The notes under the pieces: model-generated | The model's database searches: none | Told to the model about the DNA's origin: nothing | The model's input: only the letters and a program-made list of their open reading frames with translations | Made by a program: the position numbers and the translations under genes | Source of the DNA: an uncultured Paenibacillaceae bacterium | Lineage (GTDB): Bacteria > Bacillota > Bacilli > Paenibacillales > K13 | DNA length: 64,000 nt | NCBI GenBank assembly: GCA_913056365.1 | Contig: CAJXLT010000006.1 | Span: 62,001 to 126,000, forward strand | Reading direction: 5' to 3' | Shown here: positions 17,364 through 29,562 of the stretch, piece after piece | Numbering within the stretch: the first letter of the stretch is position 1 | How the letters are laid out: every line of letters starts with the position of its first letter

Positions 17364-18535
17364 GTGCAACGAATCGCATCTTGCCAGGCAGCACGATTGG
17401 CATTCTCGGCGGCGGTCAGCTTGGGCGCATGCTCGCCTTGCAAGGACGGGCGATGGGCTATCGCTTCGTCACATTGGACCCGACGCCGGATGCGCCGTGC
17501 GGTCAGGTCGCCGATGAGCAGTTAGTGGCACCTTATGACAGTGTGGAAGAGGCGCGTAAGCTGGCAACGCAATCGGATGTCATTACGTACGAATTCGAGA
17601 ATGTAGATGCCGATGTTGCGGCGCTGCTGGAACGGGAAAGCTACGTACCGCAAGGGAGCAAGCTGCTATTCACGACTCAGCATCGGCTGCGCGAGAAGCG
17701 GGCGATCGAAGCGGCTGACGTGAAGGTGGCACCATATCGCGAAATTCCGACAGCGGAGGCGCTGCGGGAAGCGTCGGCAGCGTTCGGCTTCCCTTGCGTG
17801 TTGAAGACAGCTACAGGCGGATACGATGGCAAGGGACAATGGGTGCTGCGGTCAGATTCAGAGATTGACGAAGCGTTCGCGACACTGTCGAAGGCTGGCA
17901 CTGAGCTTGTGCTGGAGCAGTTCATCCACTTTGAACGGGAAATTTCGGTCATTGCCGCGCGCAATCCGGATGGTGATATCCGCACATTCCCGGTCTCAGA
18001 GAATGTGCATGTGAACAATATCCTGCACCTGTCCATCGTACCGGCGCGGATCACGCAGGACATCGCACAAGAAGCGGAGCGGATGGCTGCGCAGATTGCG
18101 AAGCAGCTCGAGGTTGTCGGTCTGGTCGCTGTCGAGATGTTCGTAACGCCAGACGGACAGCTGTATGTCAATGAATTGGCGCCGCGTCCTCACAATTCGG
18201 GTCATTATACGATGGAGGCGTGCCACACGTCGCAATTCGAGCAGCATCTGCGGGCTATCTGCAACTTGCCGCTCGCGTCGACTGCGCTGCTGACATCGGT
18301 CGTGATGGTTAATGTGCTCGGACAGCACGTGGAACCGCTGTTAGCCATGCTGGCTGCGGAGGAAGCTGCTGGAGAGCAGCAGCCGCGAGTTGTGCCGAAG
18401 CTTCATCTATACGGGAAGCAAGAGAGTAAGCATAATCGAAAAATGGGTCATATCAATCTGCTGGCAGAATCGGTCGAGGAAGCGCTTGACTGGGTAGATG
18501 CGGCAGGCATATGGCAGACGGAGGGAATTCGATGA
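17360..18535 (+). CDS. purK: N5-carboxyaminoimidazole ribonucleotide synthase
   Basis: 391 residues of the ATP-grasp superfamily; makes N5-CAIR from AIR, ATP and bicarbonate, feeding PurE. Features: [13 protein letters not shown] (N-terminal fold), [17 protein letters not shown] (ATP-binding loop), EISVIAARN and [14 protein letters not shown] with the metal-binding residues. The start overlaps the purE stop (ATGA); the end overlaps the purB start. Typical length. Confidence 0.97.
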   Translation: MSATNRILPGSTIGILGGGQLGRMLALQGRAMGYRFVTLDPTPDAPCGQVADEQLVAPYDSVEEARKLATQSDVITYEFENVDADVAALLERESYVPQGSKLLFTTQHRLREKRAIEAADVKVAPYREIPTAEALREASAAFGFPCVLKTATGGYDGKGQWVLRSDSEIDEAFATLSKAGTELVLEQFIHFEREISVIAARNPDGDIRTFPVSENVHVNNILHLSIVPARITQDIAQEAERMAAQIAKQLEVVGLVAVEMFVTPDGQLYVNELAPRPHNSGHYTMEACHTSQFEQHLRAICNLPLASTALLTSVVMVNVLGQHVEPLLAMLAAEEAAGEQQPRVVPKLHLYGKQESKHNRKMGHINLLAESVEEALDWVDAAGIWQTEGIR

Positions 18536-19830
18536 TCGAACGTTATAGCCGACCGGAAATGACGGCAATCTGGACAGAAGAGAACAAATTCAAGGCATGG
18601 TTGGAGGTTGAGCTGTGCTCATGCGAGGCTTGGGCAGAGCTTGGCGTTATTCCGAAGGAGGATGTGGAGGCGCTTCGCGCTAAGGCATCCTTCGACATTG
18701 ACCGGATCTATGAGATTGAGCAGGAAACCCGTCATGATGTGATTGCGTTCACTCGTGCTGTCTCTGAGACGCTGGGGGCAGAGCGCAAGTGGGTGCATTA
18801 CGGCTTGACTTCGACAGATGTCGTCGATACGGCGCTTGGCTACTTGCTGAAGCAGGCGAATGCGATATTGCGCGCGGATATTGTGCGCTTCATTGAGATA
18901 TTGAGCGCACAAGCGAAGGCGTACAAGCATACGGTCATGATGGGCCGCACACATGGTGTGCATGCAGAGCCTACTACGTTCGGACTGAAGCTGGCGCTGT
19001 GGCATGAGGAGATGAAGCGCAATCTGGAGCGGTTCGACCATGCGGCAGACGGCGTACAGTATGGCAAGATTTCCGGCGCAGTCGGCACGTATGCGAACAT
19101 CGATCCGCGCATCGAGCAATTTGTGTGCGAGAAGCTCGGTACGAAGTCTGCGCCGATCTCGACGCAGACGTTGCAGCGCGATCGTCATGCCGAATATATG
19201 GCGACAATCGCACTGATTGCGACCTCTCTGGACAAGTTCGCTACGGAAATTCGCGCCTTGCAGAAGAGCGAATTCCGCGAAGTAGAGGAGCCGTTCGCGA
19301 AGGGGCAGAAGGGTTCCTCGGCGATGCCGCACAAGCGCAATCCGATCGGCTGCGAGAACATATCCGGCCTGTCTCGCGTCATTCGCGGTCATATGGTATC
19401 CGCTTATGAGAATGTGCCGCTGTGGCATGAACGCGACATTTCGCATTCCTCAGTGGAACGTGTTATTTTGCCAGATGCGACGATTTTGCTGAACTACATG
19501 CTGAACCGCTTGGGCAGAATTGTGCAGAACCTGACTGTATTCCCAGACAATATGAAGCGCAATATGGAACGCACATACGGCGTGCCGTTCTCCGGTCGTG
19601 TCATGACGAAGCTGATCGATAACGGCTTCAGCCGTGAGCAGGCGTATGACACGGTACAGCCGCGTGCGATGCAGGCGTGGGAAGAGCAGCGCTCCTTCAA
19701 GGATATCGTGCTGTCCTCGTCGGCGATTACGGACGTGCTCAGTAATGAAGACATTGAAGATTGTTTCAATCCGGCCTGGCATCTGAAGCACGTAGATACT
19801 ATATTTGAACGCCTTGGCTTAAGCGAATAA
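18532..19830 (+). CDS. purB: Adenylosuccinate lyase
   Basis: 432 residues; cleaves SAICAR in IMP synthesis and adenylosuccinate in AMP synthesis. It shows the fumarase-superfamily signature [11 protein letters not shown], the catalytic histidine region [10 protein letters not shown] and [12 protein letters not shown] 18532 has GGAGGG six bases upstream and overlaps the purK stop (ATGA); the frame is open a little further upstream, but nothing supports that start. Confidence 0.97.
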   Translation: MIERYSRPEMTAIWTEENKFKAWLEVELCSCEAWAELGVIPKEDVEALRAKASFDIDRIYEIEQETRHDVIAFTRAVSETLGAERKWVHYGLTSTDVVDTALGYLLKQANAILRADIVRFIEILSAQAKAYKHTVMMGRTHGVHAEPTTFGLKLALWHEEMKRNLERFDHAADGVQYGKISGAVGTYANIDPRIEQFVCEKLGTKSAPISTQTLQRDRHAEYMATIALIATSLDKFATEIRALQKSEFREVEEPFAKGQKGSSAMPHKRNPIGCENISGLSRVIRGHMVSAYENVPLWHERDISHSSVERVILPDATILLNYMLNRLGRIVQNLTVFPDNMKRNMERTYGVPFSGRVMTKLIDNGFSREQAYDTVQPRAMQAWEEQRSFKDIVLSSSAITDVLSNEDIEDCFNPAWHLKHVDTIFERLGLSE

Positions 19831-19901
19831 TAGACATTCGAACGCGCAGCGGTTGCCCATCGGGTTGCCGCTTGCCGCGTCTAATCAGGAGGGCTGTGTG
19901 A

Positions 19902-20792
19902 ATGAAACCATCGGAATTCGCGCTCGATACAGCGGAGGGCCTCGTACGTGCACCGCTGCTGTACAAGGGCAAGGTGCGGGAGCTGTATGATCTGGGCGAG
20001 CATTATTTGATCGTAGTGACAGACCGGATATCCGCCTTCGACTATGTGCTCAAGCCAGCTGTGCCGGACAAGGGACGGGTGCTCAACCAGCTGAGCAAGT
20101 ACTGGTTCGAGCAGACAGCGGGGCTGCTGCCTAATCATATCGTGCATACGGACATCGAGCAGATCGCGGACCAAGTGCGCGAGCCGGACAAGCTGCAAGA
20201 GCGCTTCATGGTGACGAAGAAGGCAGAGCGAATCGACATCGAATGCGTCGTGCGCGGCTATATTACCGGCGGCGGCTGGAGACAATACCAAAATACGGGC
20301 GAAGTCAACGGCATCAAGCTGCCGGAAGGTCTGCGCAAGAACGAGATGCTGAAGCAGCCGATCTTCACCCCGGCAGGCAAGAATGATGTAGGCCATGATG
20401 AGGACATCCCGTTCAAGGAGATGGCCCGCCGCATCGGCGAAGAGTTGGCTCTGGCGCTGAAGGAGAAGAGCTTGGCCTTGTACGAGTTCGCTGCGCAGAA
20501 GTGCGAGCAGCAAGGGATCTTGCTGGCGGACTGCAAGTTCGAGTTTGGCTTGGTGGACGGCGAGATTATTCTGATCGATGAGCTGTTCACGCCGGATTCC
20601 TCGCGGTTCTGGGCGAAGGATAAGTACACACTCGATATCGAGATCGACAGCATGGACAAGGAGCCGGTACGCGCCTATCTGGCGGATTCCGGTTGGGACA
20701 AGAACAGCGAGCCTGATCCGTTGCCACAGCATGTTGTTGAAGCGACTTCCACCCGATATCGTGACATTTATCGCCGTTTGGCGGAAGCTTGA
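19902..20792 (+). CDS. purC: SAICAR synthase
   Basis: 296 residues; joins CAIR and aspartate. Motifs: YKGKVRELYDLG (nucleotide loop), TDRISAFDYVL, ECVVRGYITGGGWRQY and LIDELFTPDSSRFW. It is about 55 residues longer than the short Bacillus type and belongs to the longer form. ATG follows AGGAGGG by eight bases. The 71-base gap after purB holds a weak hairpin without a T-run. Confidence 0.96.
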   Translation: MKPSEFALDTAEGLVRAPLLYKGKVRELYDLGEHYLIVVTDRISAFDYVLKPAVPDKGRVLNQLSKYWFEQTAGLLPNHIVHTDIEQIADQVREPDKLQERFMVTKKAERIDIECVVRGYITGGGWRQYQNTGEVNGIKLPEGLRKNEMLKQPIFTPAGKNDVGHDEDIPFKEMARRIGEELALALKEKSLALYEFAAQKCEQQGILLADCKFEFGLVDGEIILIDELFTPDSSRFWAKDKYTLDIEIDSMDKEPVRAYLADSGWDKNSEPDPLPQHVVEATSTRYRDIYRRLAEA

Positions 20793-20883
20793 GTCGGTTT
20801 TATTTTTCTTCATATATAGTAGGAGTTCTCAATTGATCGATTATCGACCGGACAGGTCGAATCTATAAGGAGGCCAATGCCAA

Positions 20884-21147
20884 ATGTTCAAAGCGACCGT
20901 TTATGTAACGATTAAGGAAAATGTGCTCGACCCGCAAGGTACTGCGGTACAGGGGGCGCTGCATACGATGGGATTCGATGATGTGGAGCGGGTGCGCATC
21001 GGCAAGTATATGGAGATCGACCTGAATACAACAGACCGGGCGGAGGCGGAAAGCCGCCTGAAGGCGATGTGCGAGAAGCTGCTGGCCAATACGGTCGTGG
21101 AGGACTACCGTTTTGAGCTGACGGAGCATGTGAAGGAGGGCGTCTGA
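20884..21147 (+). CDS. purS: FGAM synthase subunit PurS
   Basis: 87 residues; small structural subunit that links PurQ and PurL in FGAM synthase. It shows the family pattern [18 protein letters not shown]...[28 protein letters not shown] precedes the ATG; the stop overlaps the purQ start (TGATG). The separate purS confirms the small-PurL type of enzyme. Confidence 0.96.
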   Translation: MFKATVYVTIKENVLDPQGTAVQGALHTMGFDDVERVRIGKYMEIDLNTTDRAEAESRLKAMCEKLLANTVVEDYRFELTEHVKEGV

Positions 21148-21833
21148 TGCGTTGGGCCGTATTGGTATTCCCCGGCTCCAACTGCGACATTGACTGCTAC
21201 AAGGCAGTCGAGGCGCTTGGCGAACCGGTAGACTATGTGTGGCACACGGCGGATGATCTATCTGCCTATGATGGCATTCTTGTGCCCGGCGGTTTTTCCT
21301 ATGGTGATTATTTGCGCTGCGGCGCGATTGCACGGTTCACGGCTGTGATGGGTGCGTTGGTGAAGGCGGCAGAGGCGGGCAAGTATGTGCTCGGTATCTG
21401 CAATGGCTTCCAGGTGCTCACCGAATCGGGACTGCTGCCTGGTGCGCTCTTGCGCAACAACTCGTTGAAGTTCCGCTGTCATCCGGCAGATTTGCGCGTA
21501 GAGAATGCGGCTACGCCATTTACAAGAGAGTATGAAGCCGGCGAAATTATCGATATCCCGATTGCGCACGGCGAAGGCAATTATTATTGTGATGAAGCGA
21601 CATTGGCAGAGTTGAAGGCGAATAATCAGATCGTGTTCCGGTATGCGGGTAGCAATCCGAACGGCTCGATTGACGATATTGCAGGTATCTGCAACAAGGC
21701 GGGCAATGTGTTCGGTATGATGCCGCATCCGGAGCGGGCGGTATCCGAGCTGCTCGGATCGGTAGATGGGAAACGCATGTTCACGTCCATTCTTAGTGCT
21801 TGGAGGGAAAGCAATGGCGCAGCAGCTCGTTAA
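21147..21833 (+). CDS. purQ: FGAM synthase glutaminase subunit PurQ
   Basis: 228 residues, class I glutaminase giving ammonia to PurL. Nucleophile Cys in [11 protein letters not shown], with the histidine and glutamate in [17 protein letters not shown] at the N-terminus and [15 protein letters not shown] are family marks. It overlaps purL by 20 bases. Confidence 0.97.
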   Translation: MRWAVLVFPGSNCDIDCYKAVEALGEPVDYVWHTADDLSAYDGILVPGGFSYGDYLRCGAIARFTAVMGALVKAAEAGKYVLGICNGFQVLTESGLLPGALLRNNSLKFRCHPADLRVENAATPFTREYEAGEIIDIPIAHGEGNYYCDEATLAELKANNQIVFRYAGSNPNGSIDDIAGICNKAGNVFGMMPHPERAVSELLGSVDGKRMFTSILSAWRESNGAAAR

Positions 21834-24054
21834 GGAACCGACAGTAGAACAGATAGAGGAACAGCAGTTATATAAGCAAATGGGTGTGACCGACGAGGAA
21901 TACGCGAAGATTTGCGGATTTTTGGGACGCAAGCCGAACTATACGGAGATCGGTGTGTTCAGTGTCATGTGGTCGGAGCATTGCTCGTATAAGAACACGA
22001 AGCCGATTCTGAAGCGCTTCCCGGTCGATGGTCCGCAGGTGCTGATGGGTCCGGGTGAAGGTGCAGGTATCGTCGATATCGGTGACAATCAAGCGGTCGT
22101 GTTCAAGATTGAGAGCCACAACCATCCGTCCGCGGTCGAACCGTATCAAGGAGCAGCAACCGGTGTAGGAGGCATTATCCGCGACATCTTCTCGATGGGC
22201 GCGCGTCCGGTGGCCTTGCTCAACTCCTTGCGCTTCGGTCGTCTGGAGAGCGATCGGGTGAAATACTTGTTCGAGCATGTCGTGTCCGGCATTGCCGGCT
22301 ATGGCAACTGTATCGGCATCCCGACAGTGGGCGGCGAAGTAATGTTCGACGAGAGCTATGAAGGCAACCCGCTCGTGAATGCGATGTGTATAGGCTTGAT
22401 TGATCACGACAAGATTCAGCGCGGTGTCGCAGACGGTATCGGCAATCCGGTGTTCTACGTCGGGCCGGAGACAGGTCGCGACGGTATTCACGGAGCGACC
22501 TTCGCCTCAGAGGAGCTGACCGAGGAGTCGGAAGCGAAGCGTTCAGCTGTACAGGTTGGCGATCCGTTCATGGAGAAGCTCGTCATGGAAGCTTGTATCG
22601 AGCTGATCAATTCCGGCATCGTCATCGGCATTCAGGATATGGGCGCAGCTGGACTGACCTGCTCCAGCTCGGAGATGGCCAGCAAGGCAGGCAACGGCAT
22701 GGAGCTTCATCTGGATCGGGTGCCGCAGCGAGAATCAGGCATGACTGCCTATGAGATGATGCTGTCCGAATCGCAGGAGCGGATGCTGTTCGTCGTCGAG
22801 CCAGATAAGGAGGAGCAGGCGAAGGCGATATTCGCCCGTTGGGGGCTGCACTGTATCAATGTCGGCAACGTGACAGACGATGGCCGCTTGCGGCTCATTC
22901 ATCACGGTGAGGAAGTCGGCAATATGCCGGTAACGGCTCTAGTCGATGAGTGTCCGGTCTACAACAAGCCTTCTCGTGTGCCAGCCTATTATGAGGCGAA
23001 TGCTGCGATAGATACGACTCGTTATCCGGAAGTGACGGATTTGAATGACGCTTTGCTGCGTGTGATGGGTTCGCCTACAGTCGCAAGCAAGGAATGGGTA
23101 TATAACCAATATGACTATATGGTACGGACGAATACGTACGTGCCGCCGGGTTCAGATGCGGCAGTCGTCGGTGTAGAAGGCACGCGCAAGGCGCTGGCGA
23201 TGACGACCGATTGCAATGGTCGCTATGTGTATCTCGATCCGGAAGTGGGCGGCAAGATTGCTGTAGCAGAAGCGGCGCGCAATGTCGTCTGCTCCGGCGG
23301 CAAGCCGCTCGCGATTACGGACAATCTGAACTTCGGCAGCCCGGAGAAGCCGGACATCTTCTGGCAGCTGGAGCGTGCGGCAGACGGTATCTCTGAGGCG
23401 TGCGTGAAGCTGAATGCGCCGGTTATTGGCGGGAATGTCAGCTTGTACAACGAGAATGCCAAGGGCGCGATCTATCCGACGCCGGTTATTGGCATGGTCG
23501 GTCTGATCAGCGACCTTGATCATATTACGACCCAAGGCTTCAAGGCTGAGGGAGATGCGGTGCTATTGCTCGGCGAGACGAAGGCAGAGCTCGGCGGCAG
23601 TGAGTTCCAGTATGTGCTGCATGGCGTGACGGAAGGACGTCCGCCGGCGATTGATCTGGACGTGGAGAAGCGGCTGCAAGATGCGCTGTTGCAAGCAATT
23701 CAGAGCGGCTGGGTAGCCTCCGCGCATGACTTGGCGGAAGGCGGTCTGGCAGCAGCGCTGGCGGAAAGCTGTATCGCAGGCGAGCTCGGGGCAGAGATTG
23801 CGGTTGAGACAGAGCTGCGGTCGGATGTGGCGCTGTTCAGCGAGAGTCAGTCGCGCGTGCTGATCTCTGTGAAGGCTTCGCAGGCGGCAGAAGCTGTACA
23901 GTTCTTCCAGAAGCAAGGCGTGCCTTGCAGCCCTATCGGTACAGTGAACGGAACATCCTTGAAGGTGACAGTCAATGGCAGCGAGAAGATTGCAACAGCG
24001 GTCGAACAAATTGAACGAACTTGGAAGGATGCGATTCCATGCCTCATGAAGTAA
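21814..24054 (+). CDS. purL: FGAM synthase catalytic subunit PurL (small type)
   Basis: 746 residues; ATP-dependent amidation of FGAR. Motifs include [12 protein letters not shown], the [21 protein letters not shown] nucleotide-binding stretch, [12 protein letters not shown] and the second half [20 protein letters not shown] 21814 follows GGAGGGAAAG inside the end of purQ. Length matches the Bacillus type that works with PurS and PurQ. Confidence 0.97.
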   Translation: MAQQLVKEPTVEQIEEQQLYKQMGVTDEEYAKICGFLGRKPNYTEIGVFSVMWSEHCSYKNTKPILKRFPVDGPQVLMGPGEGAGIVDIGDNQAVVFKIESHNHPSAVEPYQGAATGVGGIIRDIFSMGARPVALLNSLRFGRLESDRVKYLFEHVVSGIAGYGNCIGIPTVGGEVMFDESYEGNPLVNAMCIGLIDHDKIQRGVADGIGNPVFYVGPETGRDGIHGATFASEELTEESEAKRSAVQVGDPFMEKLVMEACIELINSGIVIGIQDMGAAGLTCSSSEMASKAGNGMELHLDRVPQRESGMTAYEMMLSESQERMLFVVEPDKEEQAKAIFARWGLHCINVGNVTDDGRLRLIHHGEEVGNMPVTALVDECPVYNKPSRVPAYYEANAAIDTTRYPEVTDLNDALLRVMGSPTVASKEWVYNQYDYMVRTNTYVPPGSDAAVVGVEGTRKALAMTTDCNGRYVYLDPEVGGKIAVAEAARNVVCSGGKPLAITDNLNFGSPEKPDIFWQLERAADGISEACVKLNAPVIGGNVSLYNENAKGAIYPTPVIGMVGLISDLDHITTQGFKAEGDAVLLLGETKAELGGSEFQYVLHGVTEGRPPAIDLDVEKRLQDALLQAIQSGWVASAHDLAEGGLAAALAESCIAGELGAEIAVETELRSDVALFSESQSRVLISVKASQAAEAVQFFQKQGVPCSPIGTVNGTSLKVTVNGSEKIATAVEQIERTWKDAIPCLMK

Positions 24055-25547
24055 AGGAGTTGGCTGCATCTGGAGCATCACCGCTCTGGACCGGTCGATT
24101 CTACAACGATGGCGTGACTCATGATCATGACGGTTTTTTCGATAAATTGAAGGAAGAGTGCGGTGTATTCGGTGTATATGGTCACTCGGATGCTGCACAG
24201 TTGAACTATTACGGCTTGCATGCGTTGCAGCATCGCGGTCAGGAAAGCGGGGGCATCTGCACAGCGGATGCCGATCACTTCGCTTATCACCGCGGCATGG
24301 GCTTGGTGAAGGAAGTGTTCGACAACGAGCTGATGGAGACGTTGCAAGGCTCGATCGGCATCGGACACGTCCGTTACTCGACAGCTGGCGAGAGCAAGCT
24401 GGCGAACGCACAGCCGCTCGTCTTCAAGTACAAGGAGGGCGATTTGGCAATCGCCACGAACGGCAACTTGGTCAATGCGATGGAGATTCGCCGCCGCCTG
24501 GAGCGAGAAGGATCGATCTTCCAGACGTCCAGCGACACGGAAGTGGTGGCGCATCTCATCGCGCGCTCCAAGCATGACGATCTGCTGGAGGCGGTCAAGG
24601 AAGCGCTCGGTCAGGTGACAGGCGCGTATGCGTTCTTGTTCATGACGCGCGACCGGTTGATCGCGGCGCTCGATCCGCACGGCCTGCGGCCGTTCTTGAT
24701 GGGCAAGCTGGGAGACGCATGGCTGTTCGCTTCGGAATCGTGCGCCTTCGACGCAGTCGGCGGCGAATACGTGCGCGATGTGAAGCCGGGCGAGATTATC
24801 TCGCTCGATGCGAACGGCAAGCAGGAGCTGATGTTTGCCGAAGGGCAGCGCCGCGCTGTGTGCTCGATGGAGTACATCTACTTCGCTCGACCGGACAGCG
24901 ATATCGACGCGATCAACATCCATTCGGCACGCAAGCGGATGGGCCGTGAGCTGGCGATGGAGGCGTTCGTCGATGCAGATGTGGTGACGGGTGTGCCGGA
25001 TTCGAGCATTTCTGCCGCAATCGGCTTCGCCGAGCAGACGGGGATTCCGTATGAGCTCGGCTTGATCAAGAACCGGTACACAGGCCGCACGTTCATCCAG
25101 CCGAGCCAGGAGCTGCGTGAGCAGGGCGTGAAGATGAAGCTTAGCGCCGTGCGCAAGGTGGTGGAAGGCAAGCGCGTCGTCATGATCGATGATTCGATCG
25201 TGCGCGGTACAACGAGCATGCGGATTGTGAATCTGCTGCGTGAAGCGGGCGCGACCGAAGTGCATGTGCGCATTAGCTCGCCACCGTTCATGAACCCGTG
25301 CTATTACGGAATCGATACGCCGAGCAAGGATGAGCTGATTGCCGGTAACAAGGCGGTCGAGGACATTCGCAAGCAGATCAATGCGGATTCCTTGCACTTC
25401 CTATCGAAGGAGAGCCTGCTGCGGGCGATCGGCAATGACAACAACGAGATGAACAGCGGCATGTGTCTCGCTTGCTTCGACAACGATTACCCGACGAAGC
25501 TGGCACAGGAGCACGGCGTGTCTGACGAGCATATCACGGTTCGATAA
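24039..25547 (+). CDS. purF: Glutamine PRPP amidotransferase
   Basis: 502 residues; first committed step of purine synthesis. The nucleophile is in [10 protein letters not shown], at residue 41 when ATG 24039 is used, so the leader to be removed would be about 40 residues, longer than the 11 of Bacillus subtilis. The PRPP site is [15 protein letters not shown]. The C-terminal cysteines in [14 protein letters not shown] fit the Fe-S type. It overlaps purL by 16 bases. The leader is colinear with good coding sequence, so I kept the long start; GTG 24114 is an alternative without a ribosome site. Confidence 0.96.
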   Translation: MPHEVKELAASGASPLWTGRFYNDGVTHDHDGFFDKLKEECGVFGVYGHSDAAQLNYYGLHALQHRGQESGGICTADADHFAYHRGMGLVKEVFDNELMETLQGSIGIGHVRYSTAGESKLANAQPLVFKYKEGDLAIATNGNLVNAMEIRRRLEREGSIFQTSSDTEVVAHLIARSKHDDLLEAVKEALGQVTGAYAFLFMTRDRLIAALDPHGLRPFLMGKLGDAWLFASESCAFDAVGGEYVRDVKPGEIISLDANGKQELMFAEGQRRAVCSMEYIYFARPDSDIDAINIHSARKRMGRELAMEAFVDADVVTGVPDSSISAAIGFAEQTGIPYELGLIKNRYTGRTFIQPSQELREQGVKMKLSAVRKVVEGKRVVMIDDSIVRGTTSMRIVNLLREAGATEVHVRISSPPFMNPCYYGIDTPSKDELIAGNKAVEDIRKQINADSLHFLSKESLLRAIGNDNNEMNSGMCLACFDNDYPTKLAQEHGVSDEHITVR

Positions 25548-26206
25548 GCGCATGACAGTTATTTAGCGTATGACGGTTAGATAAGCGTATGCCACAGATA
25601 TTCAGCGCCTTACGCGCTCAGTGAAGCAGATGGACGGTATTGGTATAGGGAGCGGGGCGGATCGGATGCCGACATGAGGCAGTTCGATTGCCTGAGTTGG
25701 GACGGTTCGTCTGCCCGATGTGAGGCGGTTCCGTTGACCGGCACGTTGGCGCAGATTAGCGTTAATTTGTGATCTTAATTTGCGCCTGTCGTGCTGAGTT
25801 GAGAGATTAGTGATCAAATCTGGTCACTAATTCACGGATTTCGCTGGCAGTTGGTCAGAATTGCTGAATTAGTTATCAAGAATGATCACTAATTGGGCAA
25901 TGAGGCAGTATGCGGGCAATTTAAGTATCAAGAATGATCACTAATTGGCATGTGTGCGACGGTAGATCGGACATCGATGGCAAGGTGGCACGGCGTCTGA
26001 CAGTAGACCGCACATTGGTAGCAGGGTTGTATGAAGTACGGTTATAGGACGCATATCGGCGACAAGGTTGCATGAAGTGCAGTAAAGGACGCATATCGGC
26101 GACAAGGTTGCATGAAGTGCAGTATTGGTCACTCATGAGGAGCAGGATTGAGTGGGGTGCGGCTGCAGGTATGAATAGGATAAGAGGCAAAGGAGAGTGA
26201 GTCCGA
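25548..26206. repeat. Repeat-filled gap between purF and purM
   Basis: 659 bases, no gene. At about 25805-25947 there are three copies of a unit built around TGATCACTAATT, two of them with the preceding ATCAAGAATGATCACTAATT. At 25967-26126 lies a run of about four 40-base units; the last two (26047-26086 and 26087-26126) differ by only two bases and begin GGACGCATATCGGCGACAAG. No terminator or promoter with good boxes was seen, so purM may still be read from the upstream promoter. Confidence 0.8.
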
Positions 26207-27247
26207 GTGTCAGACGCTTACAAGCAAGCCGGGGTGGATATTGCCGCAGGCAATGAGGCAGTGGACCGGATGAAGAAGCATGTGGAAAAAACGTTTCGTC
26301 CCGAGGTGTTGACGGGATTGGGCGGATTCGGCGGTTTGTTCGGACTGCCCCCGAAGAAATATGAGGAGCCCGTGCTCGTATCCGGTACGGATGGCGTAGG
26401 CACGAAGCTGAAGCTGGCGTTCCAGATGGATAAGCACGATACGATCGGTATTGACGCTGTGGCGATGTGTGTGAACGATGTCGTCGTGCAAGGCGCAGAG
26501 CCGTTGTTCTTCCTCGACTACTTGGCAACAGGACGCCTAGTGCCGGAGAAGATCGAGGCGATCGTCCAAGGCATCGCCGACGGCTGCGTGCAGGCTGGCT
26601 GTGCGCTGATCGGCGGGGAAACCGCCGAGATGCCGGGCATGTATGCCGACGGCGAGTACGATATCGCTGGATTTACGGTAGGCATCGTGGAGCGCAGCCA
26701 GATGATCGACGGCTCCCGCATTCAGCCGGGCGATTGCGTCATTGGCCTTGCGTCTAGCGGCATTCACAGCAACGGCTATTCGCTCGTGCGCAAGCTGCTG
26801 CTGGAGACGAAGGGCTACCAGCTTGACGAGACGCTGCCGGGCTTCGAGCAGCCGCTTGGCGAAGTGCTGCTGACACCGACTCGCATCTATGTGAAGTCGC
26901 TGCTAGCGATGAAGGAGAAGGTGAGTCTTCACGGGCTCGTGCATATTACGGGTGGCGGCTTCATCGAGAACATTCCGCGCATTTTGCCAGCCGATGTGAA
27001 TGTGGAGATCCAGGCGGGCAGCTGGCCGATTCATCCGATCTTCCAGCAGATCCAGCAGGACGGCAATATTTCGCACGACGACATGTTTACGACGTTCAAT
27101 ATGGGCATCGGCATGGTCGTCATCGTGCCGCAGGAGCAGGCGGAAGCTACGATCCGCATTGCGGAAGAGCAAGGCGAGAAAGCTTACAAGATCGGTCGCG
27201 TTACGTTGGGCAACAAGCGGGTGCAGTTCGCTGAGGCAGCTGAGTGA
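26207..27247 (+). CDS. purM: AIR synthase (phosphoribosylformylglycinamidine cyclo-ligase)
   Basis: 346 residues; closes the imidazole ring of FGAM. It has the PurM motifs [50 protein letters not shown] and [19 protein letters not shown] 26207 is ten bases after AAGGAGA. Its stop overlaps the purN start. First gene after the repeat gap. Confidence 0.97.
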   Translation: MSDAYKQAGVDIAAGNEAVDRMKKHVEKTFRPEVLTGLGGFGGLFGLPPKKYEEPVLVSGTDGVGTKLKLAFQMDKHDTIGIDAVAMCVNDVVVQGAEPLFFLDYLATGRLVPEKIEAIVQGIADGCVQAGCALIGGETAEMPGMYADGEYDIAGFTVGIVERSQMIDGSRIQPGDCVIGLASSGIHSNGYSLVRKLLLETKGYQLDETLPGFEQPLGEVLLTPTRIYVKSLLAMKEKVSLHGLVHITGGGFIENIPRILPADVNVEIQAGSWPIHPIFQQIQQDGNISHDDMFTTFNMGIGMVVIVPQEQAEATIRIAEEQGEKAYKIGRVTLGNKRVQFAEAAE

Positions 27248-27897
27248 TGCCGGGCTTGCAGACGGAGCAAGGGAAGCAAGCCCCACGCAAACTGCGGATC
27301 GCGGTATTCGCTTCCGGCAGCGGCTCCAACTTCCAAGCGATCGCCGATCAGATGGCAGCCGGTGAGCTGGATGTGCAGCTGGAGCTGCTCGTCTGTGATC
27401 GCCCCGGCGCATACGTCGTCGAGCGGGCTGAGCAGGCCGGCATCCCGGCATATGTGTTCCGCCCGAAGGATTATGCATCGCGGGAAGACTATGAGCAGGT
27501 GCTGCTCGACAAGCTGCGCGAGCAGCAGATCGATCTGATCGTGCTGGCCGGCTATATGCGCTTGCTGACACCGGTGCTGGTGGAACCGTATTACGGCCGG
27601 ATGATTAACATTCATCCGTCGTTACTGCCGGCATTCCCCGGTGCTCACGGCGCAAGGGATGCGCTGGCATATGGTGTGAAGGTGACGGGGGTTACGGTGC
27701 ACTTCGTCGATCTGGGCATGGACACAGGTCCGATTATTGCGCAGGAGCCTGTCCCGATTCAGGAAGGCGATACAGAGGACACGCTGGTTGAACGCATTCA
27801 TCAGGTGGAGCGGGAGTTGTATCCGCGCGTCATTGGTTGGATGCAGCAAGGCCGTGTGCAGCTGCAGGATCGTAAGGTGGAAGTGCTGGCGAAGTAG
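27247..27897 (+). CDS. purN: GAR formyltransferase
   Basis: 216 residues; folate-dependent formylation of GAR. Motifs: RIAVFASGSGSNFQAI (phosphate loop), LAGYMRLL, and the catalytic NIHPSLLPAFPGAHGARDA with Asn, His and downstream Asp in HFVDLGMDTGPII. ATG 27247 sits in the purM stop (TGATG); GTG 27244 is possible. Confidence 0.96.
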   Translation: MPGLQTEQGKQAPRKLRIAVFASGSGSNFQAIADQMAAGELDVQLELLVCDRPGAYVVERAEQAGIPAYVFRPKDYASREDYEQVLLDKLREQQIDLIVLAGYMRLLTPVLVEPYYGRMINIHPSLLPAFPGAHGARDALAYGVKVTGVTVHFVDLGMDTGPIIAQEPVPIQEGDTEDTLVERIHQVERELYPRVIGWMQQGRVQLQDRKVEVLAK

Positions 27898-28020
27898 CAG
27901 GGTTAGTATTGGGGTGGCAGGCTCGGTCTATGAGATCGCTGCGGAGGCTCCGCTTCTTTTTCATAAAATAGGATGAGTCATAGGATAATAAGGAACAATA
28001 TTCAGAACGGAGGCGTTCAA

Positions 28021-29562
28021 GTGGCAATCAAGCGAGCGTTAATCAGTGTATCGGACAAGACTGGCATTGTGGAGTTTGCCGCCAAGCTGGCGGAGAAGGG
28101 TGTGCAGCTGATCTCGACGGGCGGGACGAAGACGCTGCTGGAGCAAAATCAGGTGCCGGTGACGGGTATCTCGGAGGTAACGGGATTTCCGGAGGTGCTG
28201 GACGGGCGGGTCAAAACGCTGCATCCTGCTGTACATAGCGGGCTGTTGGCCGTTCGTGACAGTGAGGAGCATGTGCGCCAGATGAAGGAGCTTGAGCTGG
28301 ATTATATCGATCTGGTGATTGTGAATTTGTATCCGTTCCAGCAGACGATTGCGAAGCCGGATGTCAGCTATGAGGATGCGATTGAGAACATCGATATCGG
28401 CGGGCCGACGATGCTTCGTTCTGCTGCGAAGAATCATGCTTTTGTGACGGTGGTCGTGGATGCGGCGGATTACGGTACGGTATTGGAGGAAGTGGAACAA
28501 CAGGGCGATACGACATTGGATACGCGCAAGCGGTTGGCTGCGAAGGTGTTCCGCCATACGGGCGCTTATGATGCGTTGATCTCGGAGTATTTGTCCAAGC
28601 AGACGGGTGAGGCTTATCCAGAGCGGTTGACGGTTACGTATGAAAAGGTGCAGGACTTGCGTTACGGGGAAAATCCGCATCAGAGCGCTGCTTTTTACCG
28701 CAGACCGTTGGCGGCGACGGGTACGATTACAACTGCGGCTCAGCTGCACGGCAAGGAGCTGTCCTACAACAATATTAATGATGCGAATGCGGCGATTTCG
28801 ATTCTTAAGGAATTCCAGGAGCCGTCCGTTGTGGCGGTCAAGCATATGAATCCGTGCGGTGTCGGCATCGGTACGACGATCGACGAGGCTTATGTGAAGG
28901 CGTATGAAGCTGATCCGACTTCGATCTTCGGTGGCATCGTTGCGGCGAATCGTGAGATTGGCAAGGAAACGGCGGAGCGTCTGCACGGAATCTTCCTCGA
29001 GATTGTGATTGCGCCGACGTTCACGCCGGAAGCGCTGGAAATCTTGCAGAAGAAGAAGAACATTCGCTTGCTCGCGCTCGGTGAAGGGGCGCTGAAGAAA
29101 GCGGCGGACCCTATCGTCGTGACGGTAGAAGGCGGCGCTCTGGTGCAGGATGTGGATGCTCACAGCTTGGCTGAGGCGGATCTGCAGGTCGTGACGAAGC
29201 GGCAGCCGACGCCGGAGGAGATGCGTCAGCTGCTGTTCGGCTTGAAGGTCGTGAAGCACGTGAAGTCGAATGCGATCGTGTTGGCGAATGACGATATGAC
29301 GGTCGGCGTAGGGGCCGGTCAGATGAATCGTGTCGGTGCGGCGAAGATTGCGATGGAGCAAGCTGGTGACAATGCGCAAGGCGCGGCGCTGGCGAGCGAC
29401 GCGTTCTTCCCGATGGGCGATACGGTGGAGCTTGCGGCGCAGGCGGGCATCAAGGCGATCATTCAGCCGGGCGGCTCGATCAAGGATGCGGAGTCAATCG
29501 AAGCAGCAGACAAGCACGGTATTGCGATGGTGTTCACTGGCGTGCGCCACTTCAAGCACTAA
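28021..29562 (+). CDS. purH: AICAR transformylase/IMP cyclohydrolase
   Basis: 513 residues, last two steps to IMP. The N-terminal cyclohydrolase (MGS-like) domain has [15 protein letters not shown] and [10 protein letters not shown]; the transformylase domain has [14 protein letters not shown], the catalytic KHMNPCGV and a C-terminal GVRHFKH. GTG 28021 follows ACGGAGG by seven bases. The frame extends upstream to 27973 without a ribosome site. Confidence 0.97.
   Translation: MAIKRALISVSDKTGIVEFAAKLAEKGVQLISTGGTKTLLEQNQVPVTGISEVTGFPEVLDGRVKTLHPAVHSGLLAVRDSEEHVRQMKELELDYIDLVIVNLYPFQQTIAKPDVSYEDAIENIDIGGPTMLRSAAKNHAFVTVVVDAADYGTVLEEVEQQGDTTLDTRKRLAAKVFRHTGAYDALISEYLSKQTGEAYPERLTVTYEKVQDLRYGENPHQSAAFYRRPLAATGTITTAAQLHGKELSYNNINDANAAISILKEFQEPSVVAVKHMNPCGVGIGTTIDEAYVKAYEADPTSIFGGIVAANREIGKETAERLHGIFLEIVIAPTFTPEALEILQKKKNIRLLALGEGALKKAADPIVVTVEGGALVQDVDAHSLAEADLQVVTKRQPTPEEMRQLLFGLKVVKHVKSNAIVLANDDMTVGVGAGQMNRVGAAKIAMEQAGDNAQGAALASDAFFPMGDTVELAAQAGIKAIIQPGGSIKDAESIEAADKHGIAMVFTGVRHFKH

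Noticed and set aside
24078..25397. Minus-strand open frame of 439 codons opposite purF
   Set aside because: Shadow of a high-GC gene; the same occurs opposite purH (28039-29379) and guaA (9597-10631).
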